This document shows positions 1 through 8,968 of a stretch of 64,000 nt of DNA, piece after piece. Source of the DNA: Paenibacillus sp. N3.4 (GTDB lineage Bacteria > Bacillota > Bacilli > Paenibacillales > NBRC-103111); assembly GCF_008017805.1 (NCBI RefSeq), contig NZ_VRTT01000010.1, forward strand, positions 1-64,000, written 5' to 3'. Under the pieces are notes generated by a model, which saw nothing but the letters and a program-made list of their open reading frames with translations, searched no databases and was not told where the DNA came from. The position numbers were made by a program, and so were the translations under genes. Position 1 is the first letter of the stretch. Each line of letters begins with the position of its first letter.

Positions 1-1020
1 GATCAGCAGCTACCATCTCGCAGCGAACAGTGTAGACAGCCATAAGTTGGCCGTCGGTGCTGTGAACAGTGAACACCTCGCCGAAGGCGCGGTGGAAGGA
101 TCGAAGCTGGCCGCAGGCAGCGTAGATAGCACGAAGCTAGTGGCTTGGTCTGTGAATAGCAACCATCTGGCCGATGGTTCTGTGGAAGGATCGAAACTGG
201 CAGCGGGCAGCATCGACAGTAGCAAGCTAGCGGCAAACGTTGTAAGCAGCAGTCACTTGGCCGATGGTTCTGTGGACGGCTCCAAACTGGCACCTGGTGC
301 GGTAGGCAGCAATCATTTAGCAGACGGGGCCTTATTCGGAGCAAAGCTGGCGATTGGGAGCATTGACGGCAGTAAGCTAGCCTCGGGAGCGATCAGCAGC
401 TACCATCTTGCAGCGAACAGTGTAGACAGCCATAAGTTGGTCTTCGGAGCGATTAACAGTGAACACCTTGCCGACGGCGCAGTGGACGGAACGAAGCTGG
501 CAGATGCATGTGTAGACGGCAGCAAGTTAGCTTCGGGTGCTGTAACTAGCACGCATCTGGCAGATGGTGCTTTGCTCGGAGCGAAGCTGGCCGCAGGCAG
601 TATTGATGGGAGTAAGTTGGCTGCAGCAGCGATCAGCAATTATCACCTGGCAAGCGGCAGCGTAGAGGGCGATAAGTTGGCGGCAGGAAGTATCGATGGC
701 AGCAAGATTGTCGCCGGATCTATTCGAACAGGTCATCTGGTTGATGGTGCGGTAGAAGGTTCGAAGTTGGCAGCGAGCAGTGTAGACGGAAGCAAGCTAG
801 CGTCGGGAGCAATTCATAGTGTCCACCTTTCGGAGAACAGTGTGGATGGAAATAAGCTAGCCGCCGGTTCGATTCGAACAGGTCATCTGGTTGATGGTGC
901 AGTGGAAGGATCTAAGCTGGCTAGCGGCAGCATTGACGGAACAAAGCTGAGCGCAGGAGCGGTTAGCGGTGAACATATCGCTGAAAGAGCACTTCCTTTG
1001 ACAAAGCTAGCCGCTTCTGT
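1..1020 (+). repeat. 30-bp coding tandem repeats with a 390-bp near-repeat
   Basis: The decapeptide array is a 30-bp DNA repeat with codon drift. There is also longer-range order: bases 1-50 match 391-440 with one mismatch, and the segments around 720-775 and 867-915 share the RTGHLVDGAVEGSKLA stretch. This points to recent block duplication or recombination within the array, so repeat number may vary between strains. Confidence 0.85.
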
Positions 1021-1300
1021 TCTCCAGACGTCTTCTTCCAAAAAGAATGCTATACAGCAGTTCGGACTCGTACCTTTCGAAATGAAAATTCAAGATGAAA
1101 GCATTGAAGTCACGTTACTTTTCGATGAGAAGTTTGCTGATGAGTATTATGTCTTAACGGCAATGACGAATCATTCGGCTTGCTTCGTATCGGTGAAACA
1201 AAAGTCAGTAGATTCTGCAATTATCTCGGTTGTTCGCGCCAAATTTTCACCAGATCAACAAGGTATCGTGAACTGGATCGCCATTGGTTCTCATAAATAA
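2..1300 (+). CDS. WIAG-tail decapeptide-repeat protein, 5'-truncated by window edge
   Basis: The frame is open from base 2, so the gene starts left of the window; an internal TTG at 47 is only an apparent start. About 34 decapeptides follow the pattern G-[SA]-[IV]-x-[GS]-x-[KH]-L-A-x, with KLA and HLA units mixed. After about base 1020 a non-repetitive domain of some 90 residues ends in VNWIAIGSHK, which fits the WIAG-tail family known from Paenibacillus-type genomes. Its function is unknown. The repeats are rich in Ser, Gly and Ala and regular enough to form an extended or solenoid surface protein. Lying directly upstream of a glycan cluster, it could be the glycosylated acceptor; that is inference. 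A hairpin terminator follows at 1321. Confidence 0.8.
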   Translation: MSSYHLAANSVDSHKLAVGAVNSEHLAEGAVEGSKLAAGSVDSTKLVAWSVNSNHLADGSVEGSKLAAGSIDSSKLAANVVSSSHLADGSVDGSKLAPGAVGSNHLADGALFGAKLAIGSIDGSKLASGAISSYHLAANSVDSHKLVFGAINSEHLADGAVDGTKLADACVDGSKLASGAVTSTHLADGALLGAKLAAGSIDGSKLAAAAISNYHLASGSVEGDKLAAGSIDGSKIVAGSIRTGHLVDGAVEGSKLAASSVDGSKLASGAIHSVHLSENSVDGNKLAAGSIRTGHLVDGAVEGSKLASGSIDGTKLSAGAVSGEHIAERALPLTKLAASVLQTSSSKKNAIQQFGLVPFEMKIQDESIEVTLLFDEKFADEYYVLTAMTNHSACFVSVKQKSVDSAIISVVRAKFSPDQQGIVNWIAIGSHK

Positions 1301-1320
1301 AATATTAATTTCGTATAAAC

Positions 1321-1358
1321 GCACGTGGTCGCAGATTATTGCGATCACGTGCCGTTTT
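1321..1358 (+). terminator. Rho-independent terminator of the repeat-protein gene
   Basis: A 13-bp stem (GCACGTGGTCGCA with TGCGATCACGTGC, one G-T pair) has a 6-nt loop and a T5 tract. A second, weaker inverted repeat (AACTAGCTG / CAGCTAGTT) lies at 1371-1404. Confidence 0.85.
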
Positions 1359-1522
1359 TGCGCGTCAAGCAACTAGCTGGATGGACGAATCGCTACAGCT
1401 AGTTTAATGACCAATTTTGAATTCGGAGGTATTCGTCCAATTTGAAACCTACACAAGAGCATATGATTAAAGAAGCGGTTGTGACTGATGACCATTAGGT
1501 TGATTGGAAAGGGGGATGCCTT

Positions 1523-2242
1523 GTGAAGGGTGTTGTACTGGCGGGAGGGACGGGAAGCCGTCTGCGTCCTCTGACGAACATCATCAATAAACATTTGCTT
1601 CCGGTTGGTGAACTGCCGATGATTCAATATGCCATCGAAAAGCTAAGCGGGGCCGGTATACAAGATATTTTGCTTATTACGGGCAAACAATCTTCAAGTT
1701 TGTATCTGGAGTACTTGGGGAGCGGTGACACATTCGGCGTACGTCTTACTTACAAATTGCAAGATCACGCAGGTGGCATCGCTCAGGCTCTTGCCCTTGC
1801 AGAAGATTTTGTTCATGTCGGAGAAAAGTTTGTCGTTCTGCTTGGTGATAATTTGTTCGAGGATTCATTAGTGCCCATGATCCGTAGTTTTGAGAATCAG
1901 GAAGAGGGCGCAATGGTCATACTTAAGGAGGTAGATAACGCCAGCAGGTACGGTGTTCCGGACATTCAAAATAACGTCATTGTCCGTATTGAGGAGAAGC
2001 CCGAGTATCCGAGCTCTTCTTACGCTGTGACAGGAATTTATTTTTTTGAATCAACCGTGTTTGCCGTCATCCATACACAGATCCCGTCCGAACGAGGTGA
2101 GTTTGAAATTACGGACGTGAATAACGTATATGCTGCGGTCGGAAAGCTCAGGCATCAATTTTTTTCAGGCTGGTGGATTGATGCGGGCACACACGAATCG
2201 TTGTTTCAAGCTACTCTTTCTCTTAGAAAGGGGGAGAGCTAA
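1523..2242 (+). CDS. rmlA: Glucose-1-phosphate nucleotidylyltransferase (RmlA-type, short form)
   Basis: This 239-aa protein transfers dTMP to glucose-1-phosphate, the first step towards dTDP-linked deoxysugars. The N-terminal nucleotide-binding signature [11 protein letters not shown], the following K-LLPVG segment, GDN at about residue 111, and ITDVNN near the C-terminus are all visible. It is shorter than the classic enzyme of about 290 aa but matches the short-form size. The GTG start has an AAAGGGGG Shine-Dalgarno. The stop overlaps the ATG of the rmlB remnant by one base, so the genes were translationally coupled. The substrate could be another sugar-1-phosphate. Confidence 0.85.
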   Translation: MKGVVLAGGTGSRLRPLTNIINKHLLPVGELPMIQYAIEKLSGAGIQDILLITGKQSSSLYLEYLGSGDTFGVRLTYKLQDHAGGIAQALALAEDFVHVGEKFVVLLGDNLFEDSLVPMIRSFENQEEGAMVILKEVDNASRYGVPDIQNNVIVRIEEKPEYPSSSYAVTGIYFFESTVFAVIHTQIPSERGEFEITDVNNVYAAVGKLRHQFFSGWWIDAGTHESLFQATLSLRKGES

Positions 2243-2379
2243 TGAGAGATTGGTTATATGTGGATGACCACTGTTCCGCAATCGAGCGAATCATTGAAGA
2301 CGGTACCCCTGGAGAAGTGTACAATATCGGCGGACAGAATGAACGGACGAATACTGCGATAGCAGATGATCAGCCATGA
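2242..2379 (+). pseudogene. rmlB: C-terminal remnant of dTDP-glucose 4,6-dehydratase
   Basis: A 45-codon frame between rmlA and rmlD reads [16 protein letters not shown], then [14 protein letters not shown]. This is the well-conserved C-terminal part of RmlB, where RDWLYVEDHC is the usual form. The Rossmann fold, the catalytic Tyr-Lys pair and most of the protein are missing, so it cannot be active. It keeps one-base and four-base overlaps with its neighbours, as expected if an in-place deletion removed the 5' part of rmlB and possibly rmlC. Translation may still matter for coupling to rmlD. Confidence 0.8.
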
Positions 2380-3230
2380 AAATTCTCATAACCGGAGCTG
2401 GCGGCCAGCTTGGATACGATCTCGCACGTGTCTTTGCTACAACAAATTATGAAGTGAGCACTTGGACTAAAGAGCAGATGGATGTGGGCAATGAACAACA
2501 AGTAATCGATATACTTCTCCGTGAAAGGCCAGATACGGTCATTCACGCAGCCGCGTATACGAATGTGGATAAAGCAGAAACGGAAACGGTTCTTGCTTAT
2601 CAGGTGAATGCCTTCGGTTCACTTCATATCGCCAAAGTCTGTAAAAAAATAGGTGCTAAGCTAGTCTATGTGAGTACAGATTATGTGTTCGATGGGACAA
2701 AGGGGTCTCCTTATGCGGAAGAAGATACGACGAATCCATCCAATGCGTACGGTCGATCAAAGCTGCTTGGAGAAAAGTTCGTACAAACAACATGCAGTAA
2801 GCATTTCATTGTTCGCACATCTTGGTTATACGGAAGCAAGGGGAACAATTTTGTAACCAAAATATTGGAAAAAGCTCAAGCCGGAGAGCCGCTTACCATC
2901 GTAGATGATCAGTTCGGTTCACCGACGTATACATTGGATCTAGCTATTTTCATCCGTGAGCTGATCGAAACGGACAGGTATGGCATTTATCATGCTTCCA
3001 ATCAAGGTATGTGTTCCCGACACGCCTTTGCCTGCGAAATTTTGAGGATCGCGCAATTGGCTCATATTAAATTGTGTCCTGTACATTCGGATGTGTTTCC
3101 ACTTCCTGCTATAAGACCTATGTACTCGGTCCTTGAACATAAAGCTATGGTTAAGAATGGTTTTAGTCCTTTGAGGGACTGGAAATCAGCGCTTCATTAT
3201 TTTTTCCAAGTTGTCTATGCTGCTGATTGA
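2376..3230 (+). CDS. rmlD: dTDP-4-dehydrorhamnose reductase
   Basis: This 284-aa short-chain dehydrogenase performs the last step of dTDP-L-rhamnose synthesis. It has the NAD(P)-binding motif GAGGQLG at the N-terminus, VSTDYVFDG, and a YGRSKLLGE segment with catalytic Tyr and Lys. The length is normal for the family. Its ATG lies inside the end of the rmlB remnant. No intact rmlB or rmlC is present in this window, so the pathway works only if those activities are encoded elsewhere. Confidence 0.9.
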   Translation: MKILITGAGGQLGYDLARVFATTNYEVSTWTKEQMDVGNEQQVIDILLRERPDTVIHAAAYTNVDKAETETVLAYQVNAFGSLHIAKVCKKIGAKLVYVSTDYVFDGTKGSPYAEEDTTNPSNAYGRSKLLGEKFVQTTCSKHFIVRTSWLYGSKGNNFVTKILEKAQAGEPLTIVDDQFGSPTYTLDLAIFIRELIETDRYGIYHASNQGMCSRHAFACEILRIAQLAHIKLCPVHSDVFPLPAIRPMYSVLEHKAMVKNGFSPLRDWKSALHYFFQVVYAAD

Positions 3231-3317
3231 TGACAGGGGGAGGACAACAGCCGTTTCATTTCATTCCTAAAACCATAGTATAGAGGGTACGATATTATGC
3301 CGATTTGAGGTGATCGA

Positions 3318-4076
3318 ATGACAAATTTAGATACGCAATCTGATCGCATGAATCCTAAAGTGTCCGTTGTCATTCCGGCAAAGAACGAATCGAAAACGAT
3401 TGCCCATGTCATCAAGCAGGTTAAGAACGTTCATTCTAATTTGGAAATAATCGTTGTTGTCAACGGGTCAACGGATAGAACCGCGGAAATTGCCGAACAG
3501 ATGGGCGCTATAGTGATCCACTACCCTATTGCGCTGGGCCATGGTGTCGGCAGAAGCATAGGTGCGAAGGAAGCCAAAGGGGATATTATCCTGTTCATAG
3601 ACGGAGACATCGTGATCTCCAGCGAATTGCTTATGCCGTTTGTGAAAGCGGTAGAGAACGGGGCCGACATCGCTTTAAACACGTATCAAGGCCCTGAGAA
3701 TACGAAGAATGTGAGCAGTATCGCTTTATCCAAATGGGTATTAAATTCTTTACTTTTTTCGACCGGACTGGGCAGTTCATCGATGACGACCATCCCGCAC
3801 GCCATTAGCAGGAATGCGTTGGAGGTCATAGGGTACGATAATTTAGCGGTGCCGCCCAAAGCTCAAGCCATTGCCATATCAAGCGGGCTTCATGTCACCC
3901 AGGCTTGTTTTGTGGATATCAGGAAAATCAATCGTAAGCGAAGAGAATCACCTAATCCAGTTATCCCGCTCATTGTGGGGGACCATCTTGAAGCGATTCA
4001 TTGGATGCTTAGTCGGAGCGATCCCCGTGTCAACCGTACGGACCTCGGAAGGCAGCGTGAAAGGGTGAGAGACTGA
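3318..4076 (+). CDS. GT2-family glycosyltransferase (first gene of trio A)
   Basis: A 252-aa GT-A fold enzyme begins VSVVIPAKNES and carries the acidic metal/nucleotide motif FIDGD near residue 95. It also has IPHAISR and a VGDHLEAIHW motif near the C-terminus that recurs in trio B. Family 2 enzymes transfer sugars from nucleotide donors; donor and acceptor are not predictable here. The start has a GAGGTG Shine-Dalgarno. The gene is paralogous to 16126-16925. Confidence 0.85.
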   Translation: MTNLDTQSDRMNPKVSVVIPAKNESKTIAHVIKQVKNVHSNLEIIVVVNGSTDRTAEIAEQMGAIVIHYPIALGHGVGRSIGAKEAKGDIILFIDGDIVISSELLMPFVKAVENGADIALNTYQGPENTKNVSSIALSKWVLNSLLFSTGLGSSSMTTIPHAISRNALEVIGYDNLAVPPKAQAIAISSGLHVTQACFVDIRKINRKRRESPNPVIPLIVGDHLEAIHWMLSRSDPRVNRTDLGRQRERVRD

Positions 4077-4148
4077 AATGAAGATAAAAACAAAAGCATT
4101 AAATGAACGGCGGCCCTTCCGCAAAAAATTGTAGCAAAGAAACTCACT

Positions 4149-5207
4149 TTGAGCAAAAAAACAGGCTGGGAAAAGGCGGCTTACGCCGAGGGATGCCGTT
4201 CGGTTGGATGGTTCTGGCCCAAATCGGCCGCAGATGAACCTCCTGATGAGATTCAATGGTTGCGCTGGTTAAATCTAAGTTGGGCAAGATGGTTTCGGAA
4301 AATTAATTTCAGCTATGTGCCTTTATTAAGCTACCCTCTCGCTTGCAGACAGTTCATTCGTGGATTTATTCAAACAGCAAATATTAACATAAACCCTAGA
4401 CTACTACTATTGCCGACAACAAAGAAGGTCTGTTGCATTCTTACAGTAATGAATGAAGAGGCAACTTTACAATCTCAGTTAAATGAGCTTGTTCGCCTTC
4501 CTTTCGAGGAAATCATTGTGGTTGTTAATGGATCTACGGACAATAGTTACGAAATTGTCCGCAATCATCCATGCTGCGCCACGATCGTTCATTTTGATTC
4601 GGCGCTTGGGTATGATGTGGGTAGAGCAGTTGGAGCGAAATTATCACATTCTGATATTTTACTCTTTTTGGACGGAGATATGACGATTAGTGTGGATATT
4701 ATGCTGCCATTTATTTATGAGATAGAAAAGGGGGCGGACGTAGTCCTGAACCCGATTTCGTCCATACTGCCGAATTATGATCAAAGGGATTCGGTTTCCA
4801 ACATCAAACAGTTTCTAAATCTTTGTCTGGGAAGAAAGGATTTGAATGCGGACTCGTTGACAGCCGTCCCTCATGCGTTATCACTCCGTGCTATTGAAAG
4901 ATTGGGCGCAAAAGTGTTAGCTGTCCCCCCTGTTGCGCATGAAAGGGCCGTTCGTTACGGTCTCTCCGTTGTCAGTTCACCTGTTGTTGCCGATGTCATC
5001 AACAGCAACCGACTCCGCAAACAGAATGTCGGGGAGGAAAATCATGTAGAGCAGCTCATACTTGGGGATCATCTGGAAGCCCTGCATGAACTAATGGAAA
5101 CATCGGCTCCCCGCTTGAACTTTCCCGATCTGATGCGGCAACGTCACTTTATGGAAGAAAGGAAAGATGACAGTGTCCAGAACAACCTTGATCATCCCGA
5201 CCTATAA
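4149..5207 (+). CDS. GT2-family glycosyltransferase with N-terminal extension (second gene of trio A)
   Basis: The called frame (TTG start, 352 aa) has an N-terminal extension of about 95 residues and then a GT-A domain: ILTVMNEE, VVVNGSTDNS, and FLDGD as the DxD motif. The true start is probably ATG 4078, two bases after the previous stop. From there the frame reads MKIKTKALNERRPFRKK and breaks at the A6 run at 4123-4128. One extra A would join it to IVAKKLTLSKKTGW and give an N-terminus resembling the paralogue at 16867. The last 14 codons overlap the next gene. Confidence 0.75.
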   Translation: MSKKTGWEKAAYAEGCRSVGWFWPKSAADEPPDEIQWLRWLNLSWARWFRKINFSYVPLLSYPLACRQFIRGFIQTANININPRLLLLPTTKKVCCILTVMNEEATLQSQLNELVRLPFEEIIVVVNGSTDNSYEIVRNHPCCATIVHFDSALGYDVGRAVGAKLSHSDILLFLDGDMTISVDIMLPFIYEIEKGADVVLNPISSILPNYDQRDSVSNIKQFLNLCLGRKDLNADSLTAVPHALSLRAIERLGAKVLAVPPVAHERAVRYGLSVVSSPVVADVINSNRLRKQNVGEENHVEQLILGDHLEALHELMETSAPRLNFPDLMRQRHFMEERKDDSVQNNLDHPDL

Positions 5208-5754
5208 GGCCAAGGACAATCTTGAAGCTTGCGTAAACGCCATTCGCAGCCATACGGATGATCCTTATGAAATAATCATTATCGACAATGGATCGAATGA
5301 CGGTACAGACGACTATTGCCGCAAAGAGCGGCTGACTATGGTGTCATTACCGTGGAACCATACGTTTCACTCGGCATGCAACTTCGGTTTGAAATTGTCA
5401 GTCGGAGATAATCTGCTCATACTGAAACATAATGTCTTAGTATCACCCCATTGGTTGTCTGAGATGCTTCAATGTTTGTACAGCGAGGACGATATCGGAA
5501 TTGTCCGTCCTTTATTGGGCCCGGCAACGGGCAACCTGAAGGTCACAGAAGGCCAGTTAAATGAGAATGATCCCGGCGTCTGCATCTTATTCAAGCGCGA
5601 CTTGCTTCAAAAAGTGGGATTCCTTCAGAAGTCGCGCATGTATGGAGACCATGACCATGTATTTGACGATTATTGCAGCCGCGCACGTGACGCCGGCTAT
5701 AGATGGATGGTTGCTGGAAATGTGACGTTAAATATAGATTATGCACATTTATAA
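5167..5754 (+). CDS. Truncated, probably inactive GT2-like glycosyltransferase (third gene of trio A)
   Basis: This 195-aa protein begins TLIIPTYKAKDNLEACV and shows DNGSNDGT, typical of family 2. Compared with its 242-aa paralogue at 17970, the acidic motif MLLNNDT is replaced by LILKHNV, so the usual metal-binding Asp is lost. The GFYEDDDFCYRAR segment is altered, and the protein stops about 45 residues early. The GAAGAAAGGAAAG ribosome site is good, so it is probably translated. It may be decaying or have taken a non-catalytic role. Confidence 0.65.
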   Translation: MTVSRTTLIIPTYKAKDNLEACVNAIRSHTDDPYEIIIIDNGSNDGTDDYCRKERLTMVSLPWNHTFHSACNFGLKLSVGDNLLILKHNVLVSPHWLSEMLQCLYSEDDIGIVRPLLGPATGNLKVTEGQLNENDPGVCILFKRDLLQKVGFLQKSRMYGDHDHVFDDYCSRARDAGYRWMVAGNVTLNIDYAHL

Positions 5755-5790
5755 ATGAGAGTGATGCTGCTTGAAGGAGGGAAACCAGAT

Positions 5791-6798
5791 TTGAAGAGAT
5801 TAAGAATTTTTTTTTTGAATCATCTGTCATGTTACATTAACAGCTTGGCAGACGCTTTATGCCAATTGGGCCATAGCATTTACTACCAAACCTCATGGGA
5901 AATGAGAGAGATTGAAGCAGGGATTTCTTATTTCAAACCGGATCTGTTAATTACCGTGGGCATCGACAAACCGATGTTTCACCCTTCCTTGGATGTTATA
6001 CCGGATTTATGCCATAAATATGGATTGCTTCATATTTATTGGGCTACGGAAGACAAAATTCATTTTGACGGCATTTCGGTGCCTTTTGTCCGGCGTGTGA
6101 AACCAGACATCGTCTGGACTATCCACCCTGAATGTGTGAAAAAATATCAAAATATGGAAATCGGTTCGGCGTACTTAAATTTTGCGTTTAATCCGCGCAT
6201 GTTTTCTCCAAAATCAGAAAACCCCGCTGAAATATATGATGTCTCGTTTATCGGGACGACCCATTTGGAAACGCGAACCTTTCGATACGATAGTCTTAAG
6301 CAGTTGCTCTTTCCTTTGATTCAAGCCGAAGTTGAGGTGGGTGTATGGGGAAACAATTGGTTGGAAAGCAAAGATTTCTTGGAAATCGAATTCGGTGCTT
6401 CCATCCCGCCTCATCGTTTTCATGGGTATATATCGTACAAAAACACTTCAGACATTTATCATAAGACCAAAATCATGCTGGGTGTGCAGAACGCTGTGGA
6501 TCAAGTCAGTCAACGTACTTTTGAAATTTTAGGTACAGGCGCGTTTATGATTGCCAGCCGAACGGAGGAGTTGGAAAGACTTTTTGAGGATAAGAAAGAA
6601 ATCGTTCTTACTTCTAGCCAGGAAGAAACCCTGGAGCTAGTGAGCTATTATTTGAAGCGTCCGGAAGAACGGATGCTCATTGGCCGGCAAGCAAGGGAGA
6701 AAGTGTTGTCAAACCATACATTTTCGATGCATTTGCAGAACATATTGCCTGCGATTGATAAACCTTTAGGGGAAAAGAGGAGAGCTCGTAGATGGTAG
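5791..6798 (+). CDS. CgeB-like glycosyltransferase
   Basis: I chose TTG 5791 because a strong GAAGGAGGG sits 9 nt upstream and the protein then begins KRLRIFFLNHLSCY; ATG 5755 lacks such a site. The protein of about 335 aa matches the CgeB/DUF3880-plus-Glyco_trans_1 arrangement. The N-terminal half contains PDLLITVG and HIYWATEDK. The C-terminal half contains VSFIGT, HRFHGYI and a QRTFEILGTGAFMIA donor-binding helix. CgeB proteins in Bacillus act in spore-surface maturation. The 3' end overlaps the following aminotransferase by 7 bp. Confidence 0.75.
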   Translation: MKRLRIFFLNHLSCYINSLADALCQLGHSIYYQTSWEMREIEAGISYFKPDLLITVGIDKPMFHPSLDVIPDLCHKYGLLHIYWATEDKIHFDGISVPFVRRVKPDIVWTIHPECVKKYQNMEIGSAYLNFAFNPRMFSPKSENPAEIYDVSFIGTTHLETRTFRYDSLKQLLFPLIQAEVEVGVWGNNWLESKDFLEIEFGASIPPHRFHGYISYKNTSDIYHKTKIMLGVQNAVDQVSQRTFEILGTGAFMIASRTEELERLFEDKKEIVLTSSQEETLELVSYYLKRPEERMLIGRQAREKVLSNHTFSMHLQNILPAIDKPLGEKRRARRW

Positions 6799-7904
6799 AA
6801 TTAGTTCCATTGGTACGTCAATTTCAGTCGATGAAGCAGGATATATTGCAAGCGGTGGCCGATACGATTGATTCGGGAAAGTTTATTCTCGGACCTAACG
6901 TTGGGCGCCTGGAAAGTGAAATATCCGCTTATTTGGGAGTCTCTCATGCGATTGGCGTTGCCAACGGCACTGACGCTCTTGTGCTCACGTTGGATGCGTA
7001 CGGGATCGGTCCCGGTGACGAGGTCATTACGACACCCTTTACTTTTTTCGCTTCAGCAGAGGCTGTTTCTCGCGTCGGCGCTGTTCCTGTATTCGTCGAT
7101 ATTGATCCGCAAACCTACTGTATGGATCCGTCTCGTATTGAGGAAAAAATAACTTCGGCAACGAGGGCCATTATTCCCGTTCATTTATTCGGACAGCCTG
7201 CTGATATGAATGAAATCATGCATATTGCGGACAAACACGGATTAGTGGTGATCGAAGATGCGTGTCAAGCATTCGGCTCCGAGTATAGGGGAAAACGTGT
7301 CGGCAGTATCGGACATGCAGCATGTTTTTCCTTTTTCCCTACCAAAAACTTAAGCTCGATCGGCGATGGCGGGCTGATAGCCACTTCCGACGATCATATC
7401 GCCCAGCGGATTCGCCAGCTTCGTCAGCATGGCAGTCAAAAAAAATATTTTCATAGCGAAATCGGCTATAACAGCCGGTTGGATGAACTTCATGCCGCCA
7501 TACTGTTAATCGCATTACCGAAGATCGACGAGTGGAATAAGGAAAGGATGCGTTTGGCCACCCGTTACCAGGAAGCTTTGCGGGATATTTCTTATATCAG
7601 CATAGAACAGGGACCACAGGACCGGACTCACATTTACCATTTATTTTGTATCCGGTCTGAACGGAGGGACCAGGTACAGGATGCGCTGATTCATGGGGAG
7701 ATCCAGTGCGGCGTTTATTATCCGTGTCCGCTTCACCTTCAAGACGCTTATGCGTCCCTCAACTACAAGCTCGGCGCATTTCCCGTAGCGGAACGGATGT
7801 CTCAGCAACTGTTGGCTTTGCCTATGAGTCCTTTTCTTTTGGAAAGCGAACAGAATCAAGTTATCGACATCCTGATCCGGTTAAAAGGAGAAATGACGCC
7901 ATGA
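6792..7904 (+). CDS. DegT/DnrJ/EryC1/StrS sugar aminotransferase (WbpE-like)
   Basis: This 370-aa PLP enzyme moves an amino group onto a keto-sugar nucleotide. Visible are GVANGTDAL near the N-terminus, VIEDACQAFG for PLP binding, and the Schiff-base lysine in FPTKNLSSIGDGG. Length is typical. It is coupled to the next gene, a Gfo/Idh/MocA dehydrogenase, the same pairing as WbpB/WbpE, where the dehydrogenase makes the 3-keto sugar and this enzyme aminates C3. Substrate assignment to a UDP-GlcNAc-derived uronic acid rests on context. Confidence 0.85.
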   Translation: MVELVPLVRQFQSMKQDILQAVADTIDSGKFILGPNVGRLESEISAYLGVSHAIGVANGTDALVLTLDAYGIGPGDEVITTPFTFFASAEAVSRVGAVPVFVDIDPQTYCMDPSRIEEKITSATRAIIPVHLFGQPADMNEIMHIADKHGLVVIEDACQAFGSEYRGKRVGSIGHAACFSFFPTKNLSSIGDGGLIATSDDHIAQRIRQLRQHGSQKKYFHSEIGYNSRLDELHAAILLIALPKIDEWNKERMRLATRYQEALRDISYISIEQGPQDRTHIYHLFCIRSERRDQVQDALIHGEIQCGVYYPCPLHLQDAYASLNYKLGAFPVAERMSQQLLALPMSPFLLESEQNQVIDILIRLKGEMTP

Positions 7905-8968
7905 TGGGATTTGGTTTAGTCGGCTGCGGAAAAATTTCCGACCGCCATATCGCCTCCCTCGCGAAATGCGCGAACGCGGAACTGGCCGCTCTTTGTGACA
8001 TCCAGACCGAACGTATGGACGCTGCCCGACTGAAGTATAGACAACTCTCCGGTTCCAAAGCTGAGATAACCGCATATCAGGACATTACCGCTATGTTGTC
8101 GGATGCACGGGTGCAAACGGTAATTATTGCTACTCCTTCCATGCTTCACGCAGACTTGGCCAAACGGGCGATGGCAGCGGGAAAGCATGTCATTGTTGAG
8201 AAACCGATTGCGCTCTCTCTTCGTGAAGTGGATGAAATCGTGGACTATGCCCGGAAGCATCTTGTCTGTGTTCAAGTGTGCCACCAATTGAGATATAAGC
8301 CTGTCATGCAGCGGATCAAGGAGCTGATCGATGCCAAGGCAATGGGCGATCTGCACCTGTGCGTTATATCCATGAGACTGCAGCGTTCACAAGCTTATTA
8401 CGACGCTGCGCCTTGGAGAGGAACGTGGGATAAGGACGGCGGGATGCTGCTTAACCAAGGCATCCACCTTATCGACTTAATGCAATGGTTCATGGGTGAC
8501 TACGAAAGCGTGTTCGGCAGTATGCTTCGCGGATCTATACCGAAGCAAACGGAAGACGTTGCTGCCGGAATCGTGACATTTAAAAGCGGAGCCATCGGCA
8601 TCATTGAAGCCAACACACTGACTTACCCGAACAGCTACGACAACAGCATTACCCTCTTTGGGGATAAAGGGACGGTTAGTATCGGCGGGATCGGTTTAAA
8701 TGAAATACGCAAATGGTCCATTGACAACATACCGCAGGACTTACCGTCCGAGAACGACGCTGCCGATGAGCACCTTCTCATGTACGAACACTTTATCCAA
8801 GCCGTGAAAGGAAACGACAGTTCTATGATTATACATGCTTCCGAAGGGAAGAAAGCGGTCGAAATGATATTTGCGTTGTACGAATCGGTACGAAAGGGGC
8901 AAGCGGTACCCGCACCCTTAACCTCTTTTTCAACAACGATAATGACAAACATGGAGGGCTGGAAATGA
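7901..8968 (+). CDS. Gfo/Idh/MocA sugar-nucleotide 3-dehydrogenase (WbpB-like)
   Basis: The start ATG 7901 overlaps the preceding stop and has AAAGGAG 10 nt upstream; the open frame extends further upstream but lacks a better start. The protein of 355 aa has the NAD-binding GLVGCGKIS, the EKPIAL motif with its lysine, and GGMLLNQGIHLIDLMQW, which carries the His/Asp active-site region. With the neighbouring aminotransferase, the hexapeptide acetyltransferase (13694) and the UDP-sugar 6-dehydrogenase (14429) it forms a WbpA-B-E-D-like set. Confidence 0.82.
   Translation: MMGFGLVGCGKISDRHIASLAKCANAELAALCDIQTERMDAARLKYRQLSGSKAEITAYQDITAMLSDARVQTVIIATPSMLHADLAKRAMAAGKHVIVEKPIALSLREVDEIVDYARKHLVCVQVCHQLRYKPVMQRIKELIDAKAMGDLHLCVISMRLQRSQAYYDAAPWRGTWDKDGGMLLNQGIHLIDLMQWFMGDYESVFGSMLRGSIPKQTEDVAAGIVTFKSGAIGIIEANTLTYPNSYDNSITLFGDKGTVSIGGIGLNEIRKWSIDNIPQDLPSENDAADEHLLMYEHFIQAVKGNDSSMIIHASEGKKAVEMIFALYESVRKGQAVPAPLTSFSTTIMTNMEGWK

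Noticed and set aside
10-736. Several minus-strand open frames across the WIAG repeat array
   Set aside because: They are mirror frames of a 30-bp coding repeat; the plus frame has the recognisable tail and continuous homology.
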